Below are positions 21,014-31,256 of a stretch of DNA of 64,000 bases, piece after piece. Numbering within the stretch: position 1 is the stretch's first letter; every line of letters starts with the position of its first letter. The notes under the pieces were generated by a model, which saw only the letters and a program-made list of their open reading frames with translations, had not been told where the DNA came from and did not search any database. A program made the position numbers and the translations under genes. The DNA comes from Burkholderia seminalis DSM 23518. Its GTDB lineage: Bacteria; Pseudomonadota; Gammaproteobacteria; Burkholderiales; Burkholderiaceae. Location: contig NZ_CADFDK010000001.1 of the NCBI RefSeq assembly GCF_902832885.1, positions 310,001 through 374,000 of the forward strand. Direction: 5' to 3'.

Positions 21014-22558
21014 TTACGTGTCGGCGCGCGGCGACGGATAAAAAAGGCGATTGATCAGCGTGCGGACCATCGGCGCGAGTTCGCCTGCGGCGAGCCCGGC
21101 CGGGCCGATGCCGTTCGCGGTCAGCGTGTCGGCGGCGAGCCCGTGCAGGTAGACGCCCGCGAGCGCCGCTTCGTACGGCGCGACGCGCTGCGCGAGCAGC
21201 GCGCCGATCAGGCCGCCGAGCACGTCGCCGGTGCCGCCCGTGGCGAGCGCCGCGTTGCCGGTCGGGTTGATCGTCACGCGGCCGTCGGGTGCCGCAATCA
21301 CCGTGCCCGAGCCTTTCAGCACGACGATCGCCGCATAACGCGTGGCAAGCGCCTGCGCGGCCGCGACGCGGTCCCGCTGCACGGCGGCCGTGTCGCCGCC
21401 GAGCAGCCGCGCGGCTTCGAGCGGATGCGGCGTCAGCACGCACGGATGGCCGTGCGCGCCGCGTGCGGCGACGGCGGCCGCGAGATCCGCGTGCGTCGCG
21501 ACGAGGTTCAGCGCGTCGGCATCGAGCAGCGTCGCGGCGGCGTGCGCGAGCACATCGCGCACGAGGGTCGCCGCGGCCTCGCGCATACCGAGCCCGCAGC
21601 CGGCGGCGAGCGCGGTCATCGCATCGAGATCGAGGCCGTCGGCCGGGTGCAGCATCAGTTCGGGGAACGGCGGGTCGTACGGCGGCGCGCCGGCGCCAAG
21701 GAAGCCGACGTGCACCTTGCCGGCGCCGGCGAACAGCGCGGCGCGCGCGGCCAGGATCGGCGCGCCGCACATGCCGGTATCGCCGCCGAGCACCGCCAGG
21801 CTGCCGTACGTACCCTTGTGGGACGAATACGCGCGCGCGGGCAGCGCCGCCACGAACCGCGCGGGCGCATTCAGCACGATGGCCGGCGCGGCGGGCGGCG
21901 CGACGTCGAGCGATGCGATGTCGATCGCGCCGGCGAGGTCGCGGCCGTCGCCCGTGTAGAGGCCCGGTTTCGCGCCGATGAAGGTGAGCGTGTGGGTGGC
22001 CGCGACGGCGACACCCGCGCCGACGATCCGGCCGGTATCGCTGTCGAGCCCGCTCGGCACGTCGAGGGCGAGCACCCGGCCGCCGTTGCGCGCATGCGCG
22101 GCGATCCGCGCGGCCTGCTCGGCGAATGCGCCGTCGAGCGCGCGGCCGAGACCGATGCCGAACAGCCCGTCGACGACCCACGCGTATTCGTCCAGCGAGG
22201 CGGGCGGTGTGGCCGACAGCGGCACGCCGGCCGTGCGGGCGAGGCCGAGCGCCCATTGCGCGTCGTCCGGCTTGACCGGTACCGGCATCCACGCCTGCGT
22301 CGCGACACCGAGCTGCTGGAGGTGCGCGGCGGCCACCAGCGCGTCGCCGCCGTTGTTGCCGGGGCCGACCGCGAACCAGACGGGGCGGTCGTCGCCGGCG
22401 ACGCGCTCGGACAGCCAGTGCGCGGCGGCGGCGCCCGCGCGGCCCATCAGCGTGTGCGGCGGCAGCGCCGCGGCGGCGTCGGCTTCGGCCGCGCGCAGGT
22501 CGGCGACGCGCAGCAGCGCGATCGGGTCGGAATCGGGAAGCGGGCGGGTAACGGTCAT
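21014..22558 (-). CDS. nnr: Bifunctional NAD(P)HX epimerase/dehydratase
   Basis: Repairs damaged (hydrated) NADH and NADPH in the cytoplasm. Length 514 residues with two fused domains. The N-terminal YjeF_N/NnrE epimerase (about 1-220) has FAVGPGNNGGDALVAAAHL. The C-terminal NnrD ADP-dependent dehydratase of the ribokinase fold (about 230-500) has LTPHPLEAARLLG, the LKGSGTVIA segment, and NAALATGGTGDVLGGLIGA. The ATG at 22558 gives the full epimerase domain. A D-amino-acid dehydrogenase-like gene lies 55 bases upstream on the same strand. Confidence 0.93.
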   Translation of the reverse strand: MTVTRPLPDSDPIALLRVADLRAAEADAAAALPPHTLMGRAGAAAAHWLSERVAGDDRPVWFAVGPGNNGGDALVAAAHLQQLGVATQAWMPVPVKPDDAQWALGLARTAGVPLSATPPASLDEYAWVVDGLFGIGLGRALDGAFAEQAARIAAHARNGGRVLALDVPSGLDSDTGRIVGAGVAVAATHTLTFIGAKPGLYTGDGRDLAGAIDIASLDVAPPAAPAIVLNAPARFVAALPARAYSSHKGTYGSLAVLGGDTGMCGAPILAARAALFAGAGKVHVGFLGAGAPPYDPPFPELMLHPADGLDLDAMTALAAGCGLGMREAAATLVRDVLAHAAATLLDADALNLVATHADLAAAVAARGAHGHPCVLTPHPLEAARLLGGDTAAVQRDRVAAAQALATRYAAIVVLKGSGTVIAAPDGRVTINPTGNAALATGGTGDVLGGLIGALLAQRVAPYEAALAGVYLHGLAADTLTANGIGPAGLAAGELAPMVRTLINRLFYPSPRADT

Positions 22559-22613
22559 CGCGGGATCGTGGCGGCTGGCAAGGATGCCGCCACGGGACGA
22601 GCCCGCGTGGCGG

Positions 22614-23915
22614 TCAGGGGGTGAAGCGGCCGACGCCGAGCGCGGCGAGCGTGTCGGCGGGCCACTGCCGGGCGTCGCCGCCCAGGTAGTCGGTCACCAC
22701 TTTAGCAGACCCGCACGCGAGGCCCCAGCCGGTCGGGCCATGGCCGAAGTTGACGAACACGCGCGGATGCGGGGTCGGACCCACGACGGGCAGGCCGTCC
22801 GGCGACAGCAGCTGCATGCCTTGCCACGACAGCGCGGCCGAAATCCTCGCGGCGCCCGGCACCCAGTCGTGAACGGCCTGGCCGAGCAGCGCGAGCGCGG
22901 CCTCGGACAGCGGCTCGGCGAGCGGCTTCGCGGTGTCGGCGAGGCTTTGCAGCACGGCGCCGCCGCCGACGCGCAGCCGCTGGTGGGTGCGCGTGATCGA
23001 GATCCGCTTGATCGAATCGACGACGCTCAGGTGCGGCGCGTGTTCCTCGTACGCGACCGGCGCGGTGAGCGTGTGGACGCGCACCGGGTGCAGCGGCAGG
23101 CGCCAGCCGAGCCGTTCGAGCAACGGTACGCTGCCGGCGCCGGCGGCGACCACGATCGCGTCGGCGGAAATCACGTCGACCTCGCGCGCCCGGGCCGCGG
23201 TCCGGTTGCCGGACGGCGCGAGCTCGACCGCGGCGCGGCCGCTATCGACGCGGATCGCGGCGACGTCCGCGCCGAAGCGGAACTGCACGCCGTGCTCGTC
23301 GAGCGTCTGCTTGACCAGTTTCGCGAACAGCGGGCAGTTGCCGGTGCGCTCGGTTTCGAGCAGCACGCCGCCGGCGAAGCCGGGCTCGGCCGGCACCGAC
23401 GGTTCGAGCGCCGCGCATTCGGCGGCGGTGAGCGTGCGGTACGGCTGGTCGAGCGTGCGCAGCAGGTCGAGCGCGGGCTGCAGCGCATCCCAGTCGCGCG
23501 GGTCGCGCACCACGTGCAGGATGCCGGGCTTCTGCTCGAATTCGAGTTCGAGGCGCGCCTCGATGTCGGCGAGCGTGTCGCGCGATGCGTCGATCAGCGG
23601 GCGCAGCCGGGCGTACTGCGCGGCGAACGCGTCGGGCTCGCGCAGCGTGCCGAGCTGCTTGACGAAGCGGCGGACGCCGCCGTTGAGGCCCGGCTTGTAG
23701 ACGATGCCGCTGTCGCGCGGCTGGCGCTGGCGCATGAAGGTCGGGCCGAACCAGACGTCGAGCGGGCTCGGCAGCAGCGCGCCGCCGTCGCCGTAGGTCG
23801 CCCCCTGCGCGACGGTCGCGTGGCGTTCGACCACGCAGACGCGATGGCCGGCCGCGCGCAGCTGGTAGGCGGTGGCGACGCCGCTGATTCCGCCGCCGAT
23901 GACGATGACATCCAT
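22614..23915 (-). CDS. FAD-dependent D-amino-acid dehydrogenase-like oxidoreductase
   Basis: DAO-fold flavoprotein of 433 residues, most like the DadA small subunit that oxidises D-amino acids to keto acids. The FAD-binding N-terminus VIGGGISGVATAYQLRAAGH is clear. The segments AQGATYGDGGALLPSP near residue 40 and VNFGHGPTGWGLACGSAK at the C-terminus match the DadA family. The start is at 23915, giving MDVIVIGGG directly. A weak ribosome binding site and an in-frame upstream ATG (MEAIS...) leave a little doubt. No alanine racemase gene is adjacent, so the substrate is uncertain. It is divergent from purL. Confidence 0.85.
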   Translation of the reverse strand: MDVIVIGGGISGVATAYQLRAAGHRVCVVERHATVAQGATYGDGGALLPSPLDVWFGPTFMRQRQPRDSGIVYKPGLNGGVRRFVKQLGTLREPDAFAAQYARLRPLIDASRDTLADIEARLELEFEQKPGILHVVRDPRDWDALQPALDLLRTLDQPYRTLTAAECAALEPSVPAEPGFAGGVLLETERTGNCPLFAKLVKQTLDEHGVQFRFGADVAAIRVDSGRAAVELAPSGNRTAARAREVDVISADAIVVAAGAGSVPLLERLGWRLPLHPVRVHTLTAPVAYEEHAPHLSVVDSIKRISITRTHQRLRVGGGAVLQSLADTAKPLAEPLSEAALALLGQAVHDWVPGAARISAALSWQGMQLLSPDGLPVVGPTPHPRVFVNFGHGPTGWGLACGSAKVVTDYLGGDARQWPADTLAALGVGRFTP

Positions 23916-24178
23916 GGAGATTGCTTCGATGACGGGTGGCGCGCACGCTGCCCGGTGAAAATTCGCTGAGGCCCCCGGCCCGGTGAACCCGGAATGATAG
24001 CGCCAAAAGCGCCGGAACCGGCGGCGGGCGAACATGCGCCGTGCGGTCGCACCACGGCGGCCGGCGAGCGCACCCGCGCGGGCCGGCCTGGCGGGCGGCC
24101 GCGCGCGGCACGCACCCGGGGCACCGTCGCGGTGCATGCGGACGACCGATCGCCGGTCTTGGGCGCCCGACTTCCGGG
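23916..24178. other. Divergent intergenic region, nothing recognised
   Basis: This is most of the gap between the DadA-like gene and purL. Apart from the purL -10 at its right edge, no gene, terminator or purine-repressor palindrome could be made out. Confidence 0.5.
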
Positions 24179-24184
24179 TATAAT
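24179..24184 (+). promoter_or_regulatory. -10 element for purL
   Basis: A perfect TATAAT lies 62 bases before the purL ATG. GTCTTG at 24156-24161 sits at 17-base spacing but matches the -35 consensus poorly. Confidence 0.5.
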
Positions 24185-24245
24185 TACGGCCTTCCTTTCG
24201 CCCCACGTCGCCACCTCGCGCGACTCATCGACGTCAGTCCAGCCC

Positions 24246-27200
24246 ATGGCTCACTTCTCGTGTTTTCCCGGCGCTTCGGCCCTCTCCGATTTCCGTCAAA
24301 CCCGTCTGCTCGACACGCTCAGGCAAATCGACGCCAACATCGTCGCGGTGCGCGGCCAGTTCCTGCACTTCGTCAATGCGGCAGAGCCGCTGTCGGCCGA
24401 CGACAGCGCACGCATCGACGCGCTGATGCACTACGGCGCGCCGTTCCAGCCGGCGAGCGAGAAGGGCGCCACCGAGACCTTCGTCGTGCTGCCGCGCTTC
24501 GGCACCGTCTCGCCGTGGGCGAGCAAGGCGACCGACATCGCGCAGCACTGCGGCCTCACGCACGTGCGCCGCATCGAGCGCGGCGTCGAATTCACGGTCA
24601 CGCTGAAGTCGGGCCTGCTCGGCGGCAAGAAGGCGCTGTCGGACGACGCGCGCGCGGCCGTCGCGGCCGCGCTGCATGACCGGATGACCGAAAGCGTGGT
24701 CGCGGCGCGCGACGACGCGAAGCACCTGTTCGACGAACTGCCGGCCAAGCCGCTGTCGACCGTCGACGTGCTGGGTATCGGCCGCGGCGCGCTCGAGCGC
24801 GCGAACGTCGAGCTGGGCCTCGCGCTCGCCGACGACGAGATCGACTACCTGGTCGACGCGTTCCGCAAGCTCGAACGCAACCCGACCGACGTCGAGCTGA
24901 TGATGTTCGCGCAGGCGAACAGCGAACACTGCCGCCACAAGATCTTCAACGCGCAGTGGACGATCGACGGCGAAGCGCAGGACATGTCGCTGTTCGCGAT
25001 GATCCGCAACACCGAAAAACTGAGCCCGCAGGGCACGATCGTCGCGTATTCGGACAACTCGTCGATCATGGTCGGCGCCGAAGCCGAGCGCTGGTTCCCG
25101 CGCAACGCGGGCGCGGCCGGCGAGCCGGGCGAGCGCTACGGCCGCCATACCGAGCTCACGCACACGCTGATGAAGGTCGAGACGCACAACCACCCGACGG
25201 CGATCTCGCCGTTCCCGGGCGCGGCGACCGGCGCCGGCGGCGAGATCCGCGACGAAGGCGCGACGGGCCGCGGCGCGCGTCCGAAGGCCGGCCTGACGGG
25301 CTTCACCGTGTCCAACCTCGACCTGCCGGACGCCCGCCAGCCGTGGGAAAACGCACGTGACGCGGCGCAGCCGGTCGGCGAGCGCAACCCGAACGACGCG
25401 CACGGCCCGTACGGCCGTCCGGACCGCATCGCGTCGCCGCTGCAGATCATGATCGACGGCCCGCTCGGCGGCGCCGCGTTCAACAACGAATTCGGCCGCC
25501 CGAACCTCGGCGGCTATTTCCGCGTGTACGAGCAGAACGTCGGCGGGAAGGTGCATGGTTATCACAAGCCGATCATGATCGCGGGCGGCCTCGGCAACAT
25601 CGCGGATCAGCATACGCACAAGCACGACGTGCCGGCCGGCTCGCTGCTGATCCAGATCGGCGGCCCCGGCATGCGGATCGGGATGGGCGGCGGCGCGGCG
25701 AGCTCGATGGCGACCGGCGCGAACACGGCCGAGCTCGACTTCGACTCGGTGCAGCGCGGCAACCCGGAAATCGAGCGGCGCGCGCAGGAAGTGATCAACG
25801 GCTGCTGGCAGCTCGGCGCGGAAAACCCGATCCTGAGCATCCACGACGTCGGCGCGGGCGGCCTGTCCAACGCGTTCCCGGAAATCGTCGACGGCGCGGG
25901 CAAGGGCGCGCGCTTCGAACTGCGCAAGGTCGCGCTCGAGGAATCGGGCCTGTCGCCGCGCGAAATCTGGTCGAACGAAGCGCAGGAGCGCTACGTGCTG
26001 GCGATCGCGCCGGCCGACCTGCCGCGCTTCGAGGCGATCTGCGCGCGTGAGCGCTGCCCGTTCGCGGTGGTCGGCGTCGCGACCGACGAGCGCCAGCTGA
26101 AGCTGGTCGACGACGAAGCGACGGGCGCCGACGAATACCCGGTCGACATGCCGATGGAAGTGCTGCTCGGCAAGCCGCCGCGCATGCATCGCGACGTCAC
26201 GCGCGTGACGACCGAGCGCGCGCCGGTCGACGTGACGGGCATCGCGCTGTCGGAAGTCGCGATCGACGTGCTGAAGCACCCGACGGTCGGCAGCAAGTCG
26301 TTCCTGATCACGATCGGCGACCGTTCGGTCGGCGGCACGTCGGTGCGCGACCAGATGGTCGGCCCGTGGCAGGTGCCGGTGGCCGACTGCGCGGTGACCG
26401 CGCTCGACTACGCGGGCTTCAAGGGCGAGGCGATGACGATGGCCGAGCGCACGCCGCTCGCGGTGATCGACGCGCCCGCATCGGGCCGCATGGCCGTCGG
26501 CGAGGCGATCACGAACATCGCGAGCGCGCCGATCGCGTCGCTCGACAAGCTGAAGCTGTCGGCGAACTGGATGGCCGCGTGCGGCACGGCCGGCGAGGAC
26601 GCCGCGCTGTTCGACACGGTCAAGGCGATCGGCATGGAGCTGTGCCCGGCACTCGGGATCGGCATCCCGGTCGGCAAGGACTCGCTGTCGATGAAGACGA
26701 AGTGGGACGAGCAGGGCGTCGCGAAGGAAGTGGTGTCGCCGGTGTCGCTGATCATCTCCGCGTTCGCGCCGGTCGAGGACGTGCGCCGTCACCTGACGCC
26801 GCAACTGCGCCGCATCGCCGATGCGGGCGACAGCGTGCTGATCGCGATCGATCTCGGCCGCGGCAAGAACCGGATGGGCGGCAGCATCTTCGCGCAGGTC
26901 ACGCAGCAGGTCGGCGACACGACGCCGGACGTCGACGACGCCGAAGACCTGAAGCGCTTCTTCACCGCGATCCAGTCGCTCAATGCGCAAGACAAGCTGC
27001 TCGCGTACCACGACCGCTCGGACGGCGGCCTGTGGGCGACGGTGTGCGAAATGGCGTTCGCGGGCCACGCCGGCGTGTCGCTGAACGTCGACATGCTGAC
27101 GCTCGACCCGAACCACGAATCCGACTACGGCGACGCGAAGGACTGGGCGAAGCAGACGAGCGGCCGTCGTGACGACCGCACGCTGCGCGCGCTGTTCTCG

Positions 27201-28310
27201 GAAGAACTCGGCGCCGTCGTGCAGGTGCGGGCGGCCGACCGCGACGCGGTGCTCGGCGCGCTGCGCGAGTTCGGCCTGTCGGCGTGCTCGCACGTGATCG
27301 GCTCGGTCAACGACCGCGACGTGATCGAGGTGTACCGCGACGCGAAGAAGATCTTCGACGCGCCGCGCGCCGAACTCCATCGCGCGTGGAGCGAAGTGAG
27401 CTGGCGCATCGCGCGCCTGCGCGACAACCCCGCCTGCGCGGACGCCGAATACGACGCGCTGCTCGATGCGGCCGATCCGGGCATCTCGCCGGTGCTGAGC
27501 TTCGATCCGGCCGACGACATCGCCGCGCCGTTCATCGCGACGGGCGCGCGGCCGCGCGTCGCGATCCTGCGCGAGCAGGGCGTGAATTCGCACCTGGAAA
27601 CGGCCTACGCGTTCGACCGTGCGGGCTTCGACGCGCACGACGTGCACATGAGCGACCTGCTCGCCGGTCGCGCGACGCTCGCCGATTTCGCGGGTGCGGT
27701 CGCGTGCGGCGGCTTCTCGTACGGCGACGTGCTGGGCGCGGGCGAAGGCTGGGCGAAGACGATTCGTTTCAACGCGAACCTCGCCGACATGTTCTCGGCG
27801 TTCTTCGCGCGCCCCGACACGTTCGCCCTCGGCATCTGCAACGGCTGCCAGATGCTGTCGAGCATCGCGTCGATGATCCCGGGCGCGGAAGCGTGGCCGA
27901 AGTTCACGCGCAACAAGTCCGAGCAGTTCGAGGCGCGCTTCTCGTTCGTCGAAGTGGAGAAGTCGCCGTCGATCTTCTTCGCGGGGATGGAAGGCTCGCG
28001 GATCCCGGTCGCGGTCGCGCATGGCGAAGGTTATGCGGATTTCTCGCAGCAGGGCGACATCGATCGCGTCGCGGTTGCGATGCGATACGTCGACCACCGC
28101 GGCGAGGCGACCGAGCGTTATCCGTTCAACCCGAACGGCTCGCCGGCCGGCATCACATCGGTCACGACGGCCGACGGCCGCTTCTCGGTGCTGATGCCGC
28201 ACATGGAGCGCGTGCACCGTACGGTGACGATGAGCTGGCATCCGGAAGGCTGGGGTGAAGCGAGCCCGTGGATGCGCGTGTTCCGCAACGCACGCCGCTG
28301 GATCGGCTGA
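24246..28310 (+). CDS. purL: Phosphoribosylformylglycinamidine synthase
   Basis: Purine biosynthesis step 4: converts FGAR, glutamine and ATP to FGAM. Length 1354 residues, the single-chain large form of proteobacteria and eukaryotes. The order is N-terminal domain, linker with [15 protein letters not shown], two PurM-like synthetase halves ([20 protein letters not shown] in the first), and a C-terminal class I glutaminase. The glutaminase has the nucleophile Cys1198 (GICNGCQML) and the terminal WHPEGWGE. The ATG at 24246 yields [17 protein letters not shown], typical for the family. A GNAT gene follows after 8 bases. Confidence 0.97.
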   Translation: MAHFSCFPGASALSDFRQTRLLDTLRQIDANIVAVRGQFLHFVNAAEPLSADDSARIDALMHYGAPFQPASEKGATETFVVLPRFGTVSPWASKATDIAQHCGLTHVRRIERGVEFTVTLKSGLLGGKKALSDDARAAVAAALHDRMTESVVAARDDAKHLFDELPAKPLSTVDVLGIGRGALERANVELGLALADDEIDYLVDAFRKLERNPTDVELMMFAQANSEHCRHKIFNAQWTIDGEAQDMSLFAMIRNTEKLSPQGTIVAYSDNSSIMVGAEAERWFPRNAGAAGEPGERYGRHTELTHTLMKVETHNHPTAISPFPGAATGAGGEIRDEGATGRGARPKAGLTGFTVSNLDLPDARQPWENARDAAQPVGERNPNDAHGPYGRPDRIASPLQIMIDGPLGGAAFNNEFGRPNLGGYFRVYEQNVGGKVHGYHKPIMIAGGLGNIADQHTHKHDVPAGSLLIQIGGPGMRIGMGGGAASSMATGANTAELDFDSVQRGNPEIERRAQEVINGCWQLGAENPILSIHDVGAGGLSNAFPEIVDGAGKGARFELRKVALEESGLSPREIWSNEAQERYVLAIAPADLPRFEAICARERCPFAVVGVATDERQLKLVDDEATGADEYPVDMPMEVLLGKPPRMHRDVTRVTTERAPVDVTGIALSEVAIDVLKHPTVGSKSFLITIGDRSVGGTSVRDQMVGPWQVPVADCAVTALDYAGFKGEAMTMAERTPLAVIDAPASGRMAVGEAITNIASAPIASLDKLKLSANWMAACGTAGEDAALFDTVKAIGMELCPALGIGIPVGKDSLSMKTKWDEQGVAKEVVSPVSLIISAFAPVEDVRRHLTPQLRRIADAGDSVLIAIDLGRGKNRMGGSIFAQVTQQVGDTTPDVDDAEDLKRFFTAIQSLNAQDKLLAYHDRSDGGLWATVCEMAFAGHAGVSLNVDMLTLDPNHESDYGDAKDWAKQTSGRRDDRTLRALFSEELGAVVQVRAADRDAVLGALREFGLSACSHVIGSVNDRDVIEVYRDAKKIFDAPRAELHRAWSEVSWRIARLRDNPACADAEYDALLDAADPGISPVLSFDPADDIAAPFIATGARPRVAILREQGVNSHLETAYAFDRAGFDAHDVHMSDLLAGRATLADFAGAVACGGFSYGDVLGAGEGWAKTIRFNANLADMFSAFFARPDTFALGICNGCQMLSSIASMIPGAEAWPKFTRNKSEQFEARFSFVEVEKSPSIFFAGMEGSRIPVAVAHGEGYADFSQQGDIDRVAVAMRYVDHRGEATERYPFNPNGSPAGITSVTTADGRFSVLMPHMERVHRTVTMSWHPEGWGEASPWMRVFRNARRWIG

Positions 28311-28318
28311 TCCCGGTG

Positions 28319-28861
28319 ATGTTCGATTCGCACGCGCCGGTCGAGGTCGTCACGCTGCGCGACGCACGCGCGAGCGAGGCCGACGCGATCGGCCGCGTGA
28401 TCCGCGCGGCGTTCGCGGGCGAGCCGCAGGGCGGGCAGTTCGAGCAGCGTATCGTCGATGCGCTGCGCGCGGACGGCGCGTTGAGCGTGTCGCTCGTCGC
28501 GGAGCGCGACGGGCGCGTCATCGGCCACGTCGCGTTCTCGCCGGTGGCGATCGGCGGCGCGCCGTCCGGCAGCCAGCAATGGTATGGGCTCGCGCCGCTC
28601 GCGGTGCTGCCCGACTGCCAGCGGCAGAGCATCGGCGCGGGGCTCGTGCGCACGGGGCTCGACGCGCTGCGCCGGCTCGGCGCGCGCGGCTGCGTCGTGC
28701 TCGGGGAGCCGGCGTACTATGCGCGTTTCGGGTTCGAACCGCGTGACGGCATCGTGTTTCCGGGCGTGCCGCCCGAGTATTTCCTCGCATTGTCGTTCGA
28801 CGAATCGGCACCGCCGCCATCGGGCGACGTGCGCTATCACGACGTGTTTTATCCCGCGTAG
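28319..28861 (+). CDS. GNAT-family N-acetyltransferase
   Basis: Acetyl-CoA-dependent acyltransferase of 180 residues, resembling the YhbS-type proteins. The GNAT core is visible: LRDARASEADAIGRVIRAAF at the start, the strand DGRVIGHVAFSPVAI, the pyrophosphate-binding LAVLPDCQRQSIGAGLVRTG, and the C-terminal CVVLGEPAYYARFGFEPRDG. The ATG at 28319 is 8 bases after the purL stop, so it is translated from the purL transcript. Substrate unknown; nothing links it to purines except position. Confidence 0.85.
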   Translation: MFDSHAPVEVVTLRDARASEADAIGRVIRAAFAGEPQGGQFEQRIVDALRADGALSVSLVAERDGRVIGHVAFSPVAIGGAPSGSQQWYGLAPLAVLPDCQRQSIGAGLVRTGLDALRRLGARGCVVLGEPAYYARFGFEPRDGIVFPGVPPEYFLALSFDESAPPPSGDVRYHDVFYPA

Positions 28862-28882
28862 CGCGGGTCGCGTCCGGTACGG

Positions 28883-28910
28883 AAAAGGCCGCTCTGAGGA
28901 GCAGCCTTTT
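28883..28910 (+). terminator. Terminator after purL-GNAT
   Basis: AAAAGGC..GCTC pairs with GAGC..GCCTTTT. It lies 22 bases after the GNAT stop. Confidence 0.6.
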
Positions 28911-28939
28911 GCATGGCATGGTCCGGCGCATCAAAAGAA

Positions 28940-28963
28940 AAAGCCGCTCCGGAGAGCGGCTTT
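28940..28963. terminator. Bidirectional terminator purL side / ppiC side
   Basis: The stem AAAGCCGCTC / GAGCGGCTTT, flanked by A-rich and T-rich runs, lies 31 bases beyond the stop of the minus-strand isomerase gene. Confidence 0.75.
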
Positions 28964-28993
28964 CTTTCGTTGCGCGGGCGACGCGCGCCGGCG

Positions 28994-29776
28994 TTACTGG
29001 ATCTTCGCCTGCTGGCGCAGGCCTTCCTCGAACGCCTGCAGCTTCTGCTGCACGAGCTGCTGCGCGATCTGCGCCTTGACCTGCTCGAGCGGCGGCGGTG
29101 CGATGTCGCGGATGTCGTCGACGCGGATGATATGCCAGCCGAACTGCGTCTTCACCGGCGTGTCGGTCATCTGGCCTTTCTGCAGCTTCTGCGCCGCTGC
29201 CGCGAATTCCGGCACGTACGCCTTCGGATCGGACCAGTCGAGATCGCCGCCGTTCTTGCCCGAACCCGGATCCTTCGAGTATTGCTTCGCGAGATCCTCG
29301 AACTTCGCGCCGGCCTTGATCTTCGCGATCAGGTCCTTCGCCTGCTGCTCGTCGCTGACGAGGATGTGGTGCAGGTGGTATTCGCGGTTGCCGCCCGCGC
29401 CCTTGACGAGGTCGTCGTAGCGCGCCTTCACTTCGGCGTCGGTCGGCTGGTTCTTCTTCAGGAAGCTCTCGATCATCGAACGCAGCACGACGGTCTGCTG
29501 CGCGACGGCGACCTGCGCCTTCACGTCCGGACGATTCGGGATGCCTTCGCGGATTGCTTCCTGCATCAGGATTTCGCGGTTCACGAGTTCCTGGCGCACG
29601 GCCTGCTGCAGTTGCGGGCCGTCGGTCTGCCCTTGCTGGACGAGCTGCGCGACCATCGCGTCGGCGCGCGACTTCGGAATCGGCGTGCCGTTGACGACGG
29701 CGATGTTCTGGGCGAATGCCGGTGCCGCTGCGAAAGCAGCCGCCGCGACCCACAGGCGGGGGGATTTCAGGATCAT
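28994..29776 (-). CDS. Periplasmic parvulin-type peptidyl-prolyl isomerase
   Basis: SurA/PrsA-like chaperone of 260 residues. The signal peptide ends AAPAFAQ. An N-terminal helical chaperone part contains VVNGTPIPKSRADAMVAQL. The rotamase domain (about 135-225) has HLHHILVSDEQQAKDLIAKI, the GGDLDW turn, and TQFGWHIIRVDDI. The C-terminal tail is helical and Gln-rich. The start at 29776 is preceded by AGGAATTCC. It is the last gene of a compact minus-strand run with bolA and yciB (18-base gap to bolA), a common order in Burkholderia. It likely helps outer-membrane proteins fold. Confidence 0.92.
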   Translation of the reverse strand: MILKSPRLWVAAAAFAAAPAFAQNIAVVNGTPIPKSRADAMVAQLVQQGQTDGPQLQQAVRQELVNREILMQEAIREGIPNRPDVKAQVAVAQQTVVLRSMIESFLKKNQPTDAEVKARYDDLVKGAGGNREYHLHHILVSDEQQAKDLIAKIKAGAKFEDLAKQYSKDPGSGKNGGDLDWSDPKAYVPEFAAAAQKLQKGQMTDTPVKTQFGWHIIRVDDIRDIAPPPLEQVKAQIAQQLVQQKLQAFEEGLRQQAKIQ

Positions 29777-29794
29777 CGGGAATTCCTAATGAGA

Positions 29795-30103
29795 CTAGAT
29801 TGAAGATTCGTTGAATTCTTCGGGCGTATAAGCCACGATCGCGAGCGCGTGAATGCCGCGCTGCATCGCATCAGCGAGCGCATCATACACCAGCCGGTGC
29901 CGCGCGACGCGCGGCTTGCCCGTGAAGGCGACCGAGACGATCGTGACCGTGAAATGACCGCCGGCGGCCGCGCCGGCGTGGCCCGCGTGCTGCGCGCTGT
30001 CGTCGCGCACGGTGAGCGCCAGCGGCGCCAGCGACGCGGTGAGGCGCGCTTCGATCAGCGCGATGCGCTCGTCGGGCGAGGCGTGGAGAAAGGCGTCCGT
30101 CAT
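29795..30103 (-). CDS. bolA: BolA family protein
   Basis: Small protein of 102 residues. BolA proteins pair with monothiol glutaredoxins and act in iron-sulfur cluster traffic and stress morphology. The BolA core is seen in IEARLTASLAPLALTVRDDSAQHAGHAG, given here in part as DDSAQHAGHAG, then HFTVTIVSVAFTGKPRVARH with the conserved histidine and ALADAMQRGIHALAI. It begins one base after the yciB stop, so translation is probably coupled. Confidence 0.93.
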   Translation of the reverse strand: MTDAFLHASPDERIALIEARLTASLAPLALTVRDDSAQHAGHAGAAAGGHFTVTIVSVAFTGKPRVARHRLVYDALADAMQRGIHALAIVAYTPEEFNESSI

Positions 30104-30104
30104 G

Positions 30105-30635
30105 TCACTCGTCCTTCAGGTATTTCGTGAGCCACAGGCTCTGCAGGATGATGAACACGACCATCGCGCCCGTCGTACCGAACAGCTTGAAGTTCACCCA
30201 TTGGGATTCGGTGAAGTTGTGCACCACATACAGGTTCGCGACGCCGAGCACCGCGAAGAACAGCGCCCATGCGACGTTCAGCTTGTCCCACACGGGCGTC
30301 GGCAGCGTGAGCTGCTTGCCCATCATCTTCTCGATCAGGTTCTTGCTGAACGCATAACGTGCGGCGAGCAACCCGATCGCAAACAACCAGTACAGCACAG
30401 TCGGTTTCCATTGAATGAATTTCTCGTCATGCAGGACGAGGGTGGCGCCGCCGAAGACGACGATCACGCCGAGGCTGACCCACAGCATCGTGTCGACCTT
30501 CCGGTGCCGGAAGGCGACCCATGCGACCTGGGCCAGTGTCGCGATGATCGCGACGGCGGTGGCGGTAAAGATGCCCCAGACCTTGAAGGCGACAAAAAAC
30601 AGGATGATCGGAAACAGATCGAACAGGAATTTCAT
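30105..30635 (-). CDS. yciB: Septation protein A (YciB/IspZ family)
   Basis: Inner-membrane protein of 176 residues with about five transmembrane helices. It is linked by family to cell-envelope synthesis and division, with interaction with elongation and division proteins reported in enterobacteria. Characteristic features are the start [18 protein letters not shown], the middle [18 protein letters not shown], and the C-terminal [16 protein letters not shown]. It is first in the tight yciB-bolA-ppiC run. A perfect hairpin lies just upstream. Confidence 0.94.
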   Translation of the reverse strand: MKFLFDLFPIILFFVAFKVWGIFTATAVAIIATLAQVAWVAFRHRKVDTMLWVSLGVIVVFGGATLVLHDEKFIQWKPTVLYWLFAIGLLAARYAFSKNLIEKMMGKQLTLPTPVWDKLNVAWALFFAVLGVANLYVVHNFTESQWVNFKLFGTTGAMVVFIILQSLWLTKYLKDE

Positions 30636-30650
30636 GGCGCTCGCAGCTGC

Positions 30651-30678
30651 GTGAAAGGCCGCTCGCGCGGCCTTTCAC
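30651..30678. other. Perfect hairpin between msrB and yciB
   Basis: GTGAAAGGCCGC and GCGGCCTTTCAC form a 12-bp perfect stem with a 4-base loop. It lies about 100 bases after the msrB stop and 16 before the yciB start. No T-tract follows. It could be a weak terminator or an mRNA processing signal. Confidence 0.5.
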
Positions 30679-30779
30679 CGTTGTAGGGACCCGCCAGGCA
30701 CCACCGTCGCGGATCGAGGCGGCCAGCCCGGGGCTGGCCGGCCGGCGAGAGTCGACCCCGCCGATCCGCCCGGCGCCGC

Positions 30780-31211
30780 TCAGTCGTTTTCGGGTCGGGA
30801 CTCGAAGTTTAACGCAGCCGAATTGATGCAGTACCGCAAACCGGTCTTGTCGCGCGGGCCGTCCTCGAAGACGTGGCCCAGATGCGCGCCGCAGTGGTTG
30901 CAGCGCACCTCGACGCGCACCATCCCGTGCGAGTAGTCGACCTTCTCGTCGATCACCTCGCCGTTGAGCGGCTTGAAGTAGCTGGGCCAGCCGCAGCCGG
31001 AATGGAACTTGGAGCCCGACTCGAACAGCGGTGTGCTGCAGACGATGCATTTGTAGATGCCGGCATCCTCGGTGTCGGTGTATTCGCCGGTGAAGGCGCG
31101 CTCGGTCGCCGCGTGCTGCGTGACCTCGTACTGCATCGGCGTGAGGCGGCGGCGCAGCTCGGCGTCGTCCTTCTGGTACGGGAAGGTCTTGTCGTCGGAA
31201 TCGTGGGACAT
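30780..31211 (-). CDS. msrB: Peptide methionine-R-sulfoxide reductase
   Basis: Reduces the R epimer of oxidised methionine in proteins. Length 143 residues. Zinc ligands are Cys55, Cys58, Cys104 and Cys107 (CIVC, CNHC). The catalytic Cys128 is in RYCINSAAL, and the conserved Cys73 lies in SGCGWPSYF. The start [16 protein letters not shown] is preceded by GGAG. It is directly downstream of selO on the same strand (45 bases), and the two are likely co-transcribed; both act in redox stress. Confidence 0.96.
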   Translation of the reverse strand: MSHDSDDKTFPYQKDDAELRRRLTPMQYEVTQHAATERAFTGEYTDTEDAGIYKCIVCSTPLFESGSKFHSGCGWPSYFKPLNGEVIDEKVDYSHGMVRVEVRCNHCGAHLGHVFEDGPRDKTGLRYCINSAALNFESRPEND

Positions 31212-31256
31212 GTGGGGTTCTCCTGATCGGTCGGTCGATACGCGCGGGTTGCGGGC

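Noticed and set aside
24234-28241. Very long open frame antisense to purL (also antisense to lon, 10774-13470)
   Set aside because: Arises from strong third-position GC in the real genes; the protein is Arg/Ala/Asp/His-rich with no family look and no ribosome binding site.
15834-29776. PpiD, the PpiC-type protein and trigger factor as a linked folding system
   Set aside because: They are separate transcription units of common housekeeping genes, with no sign of co-regulation.
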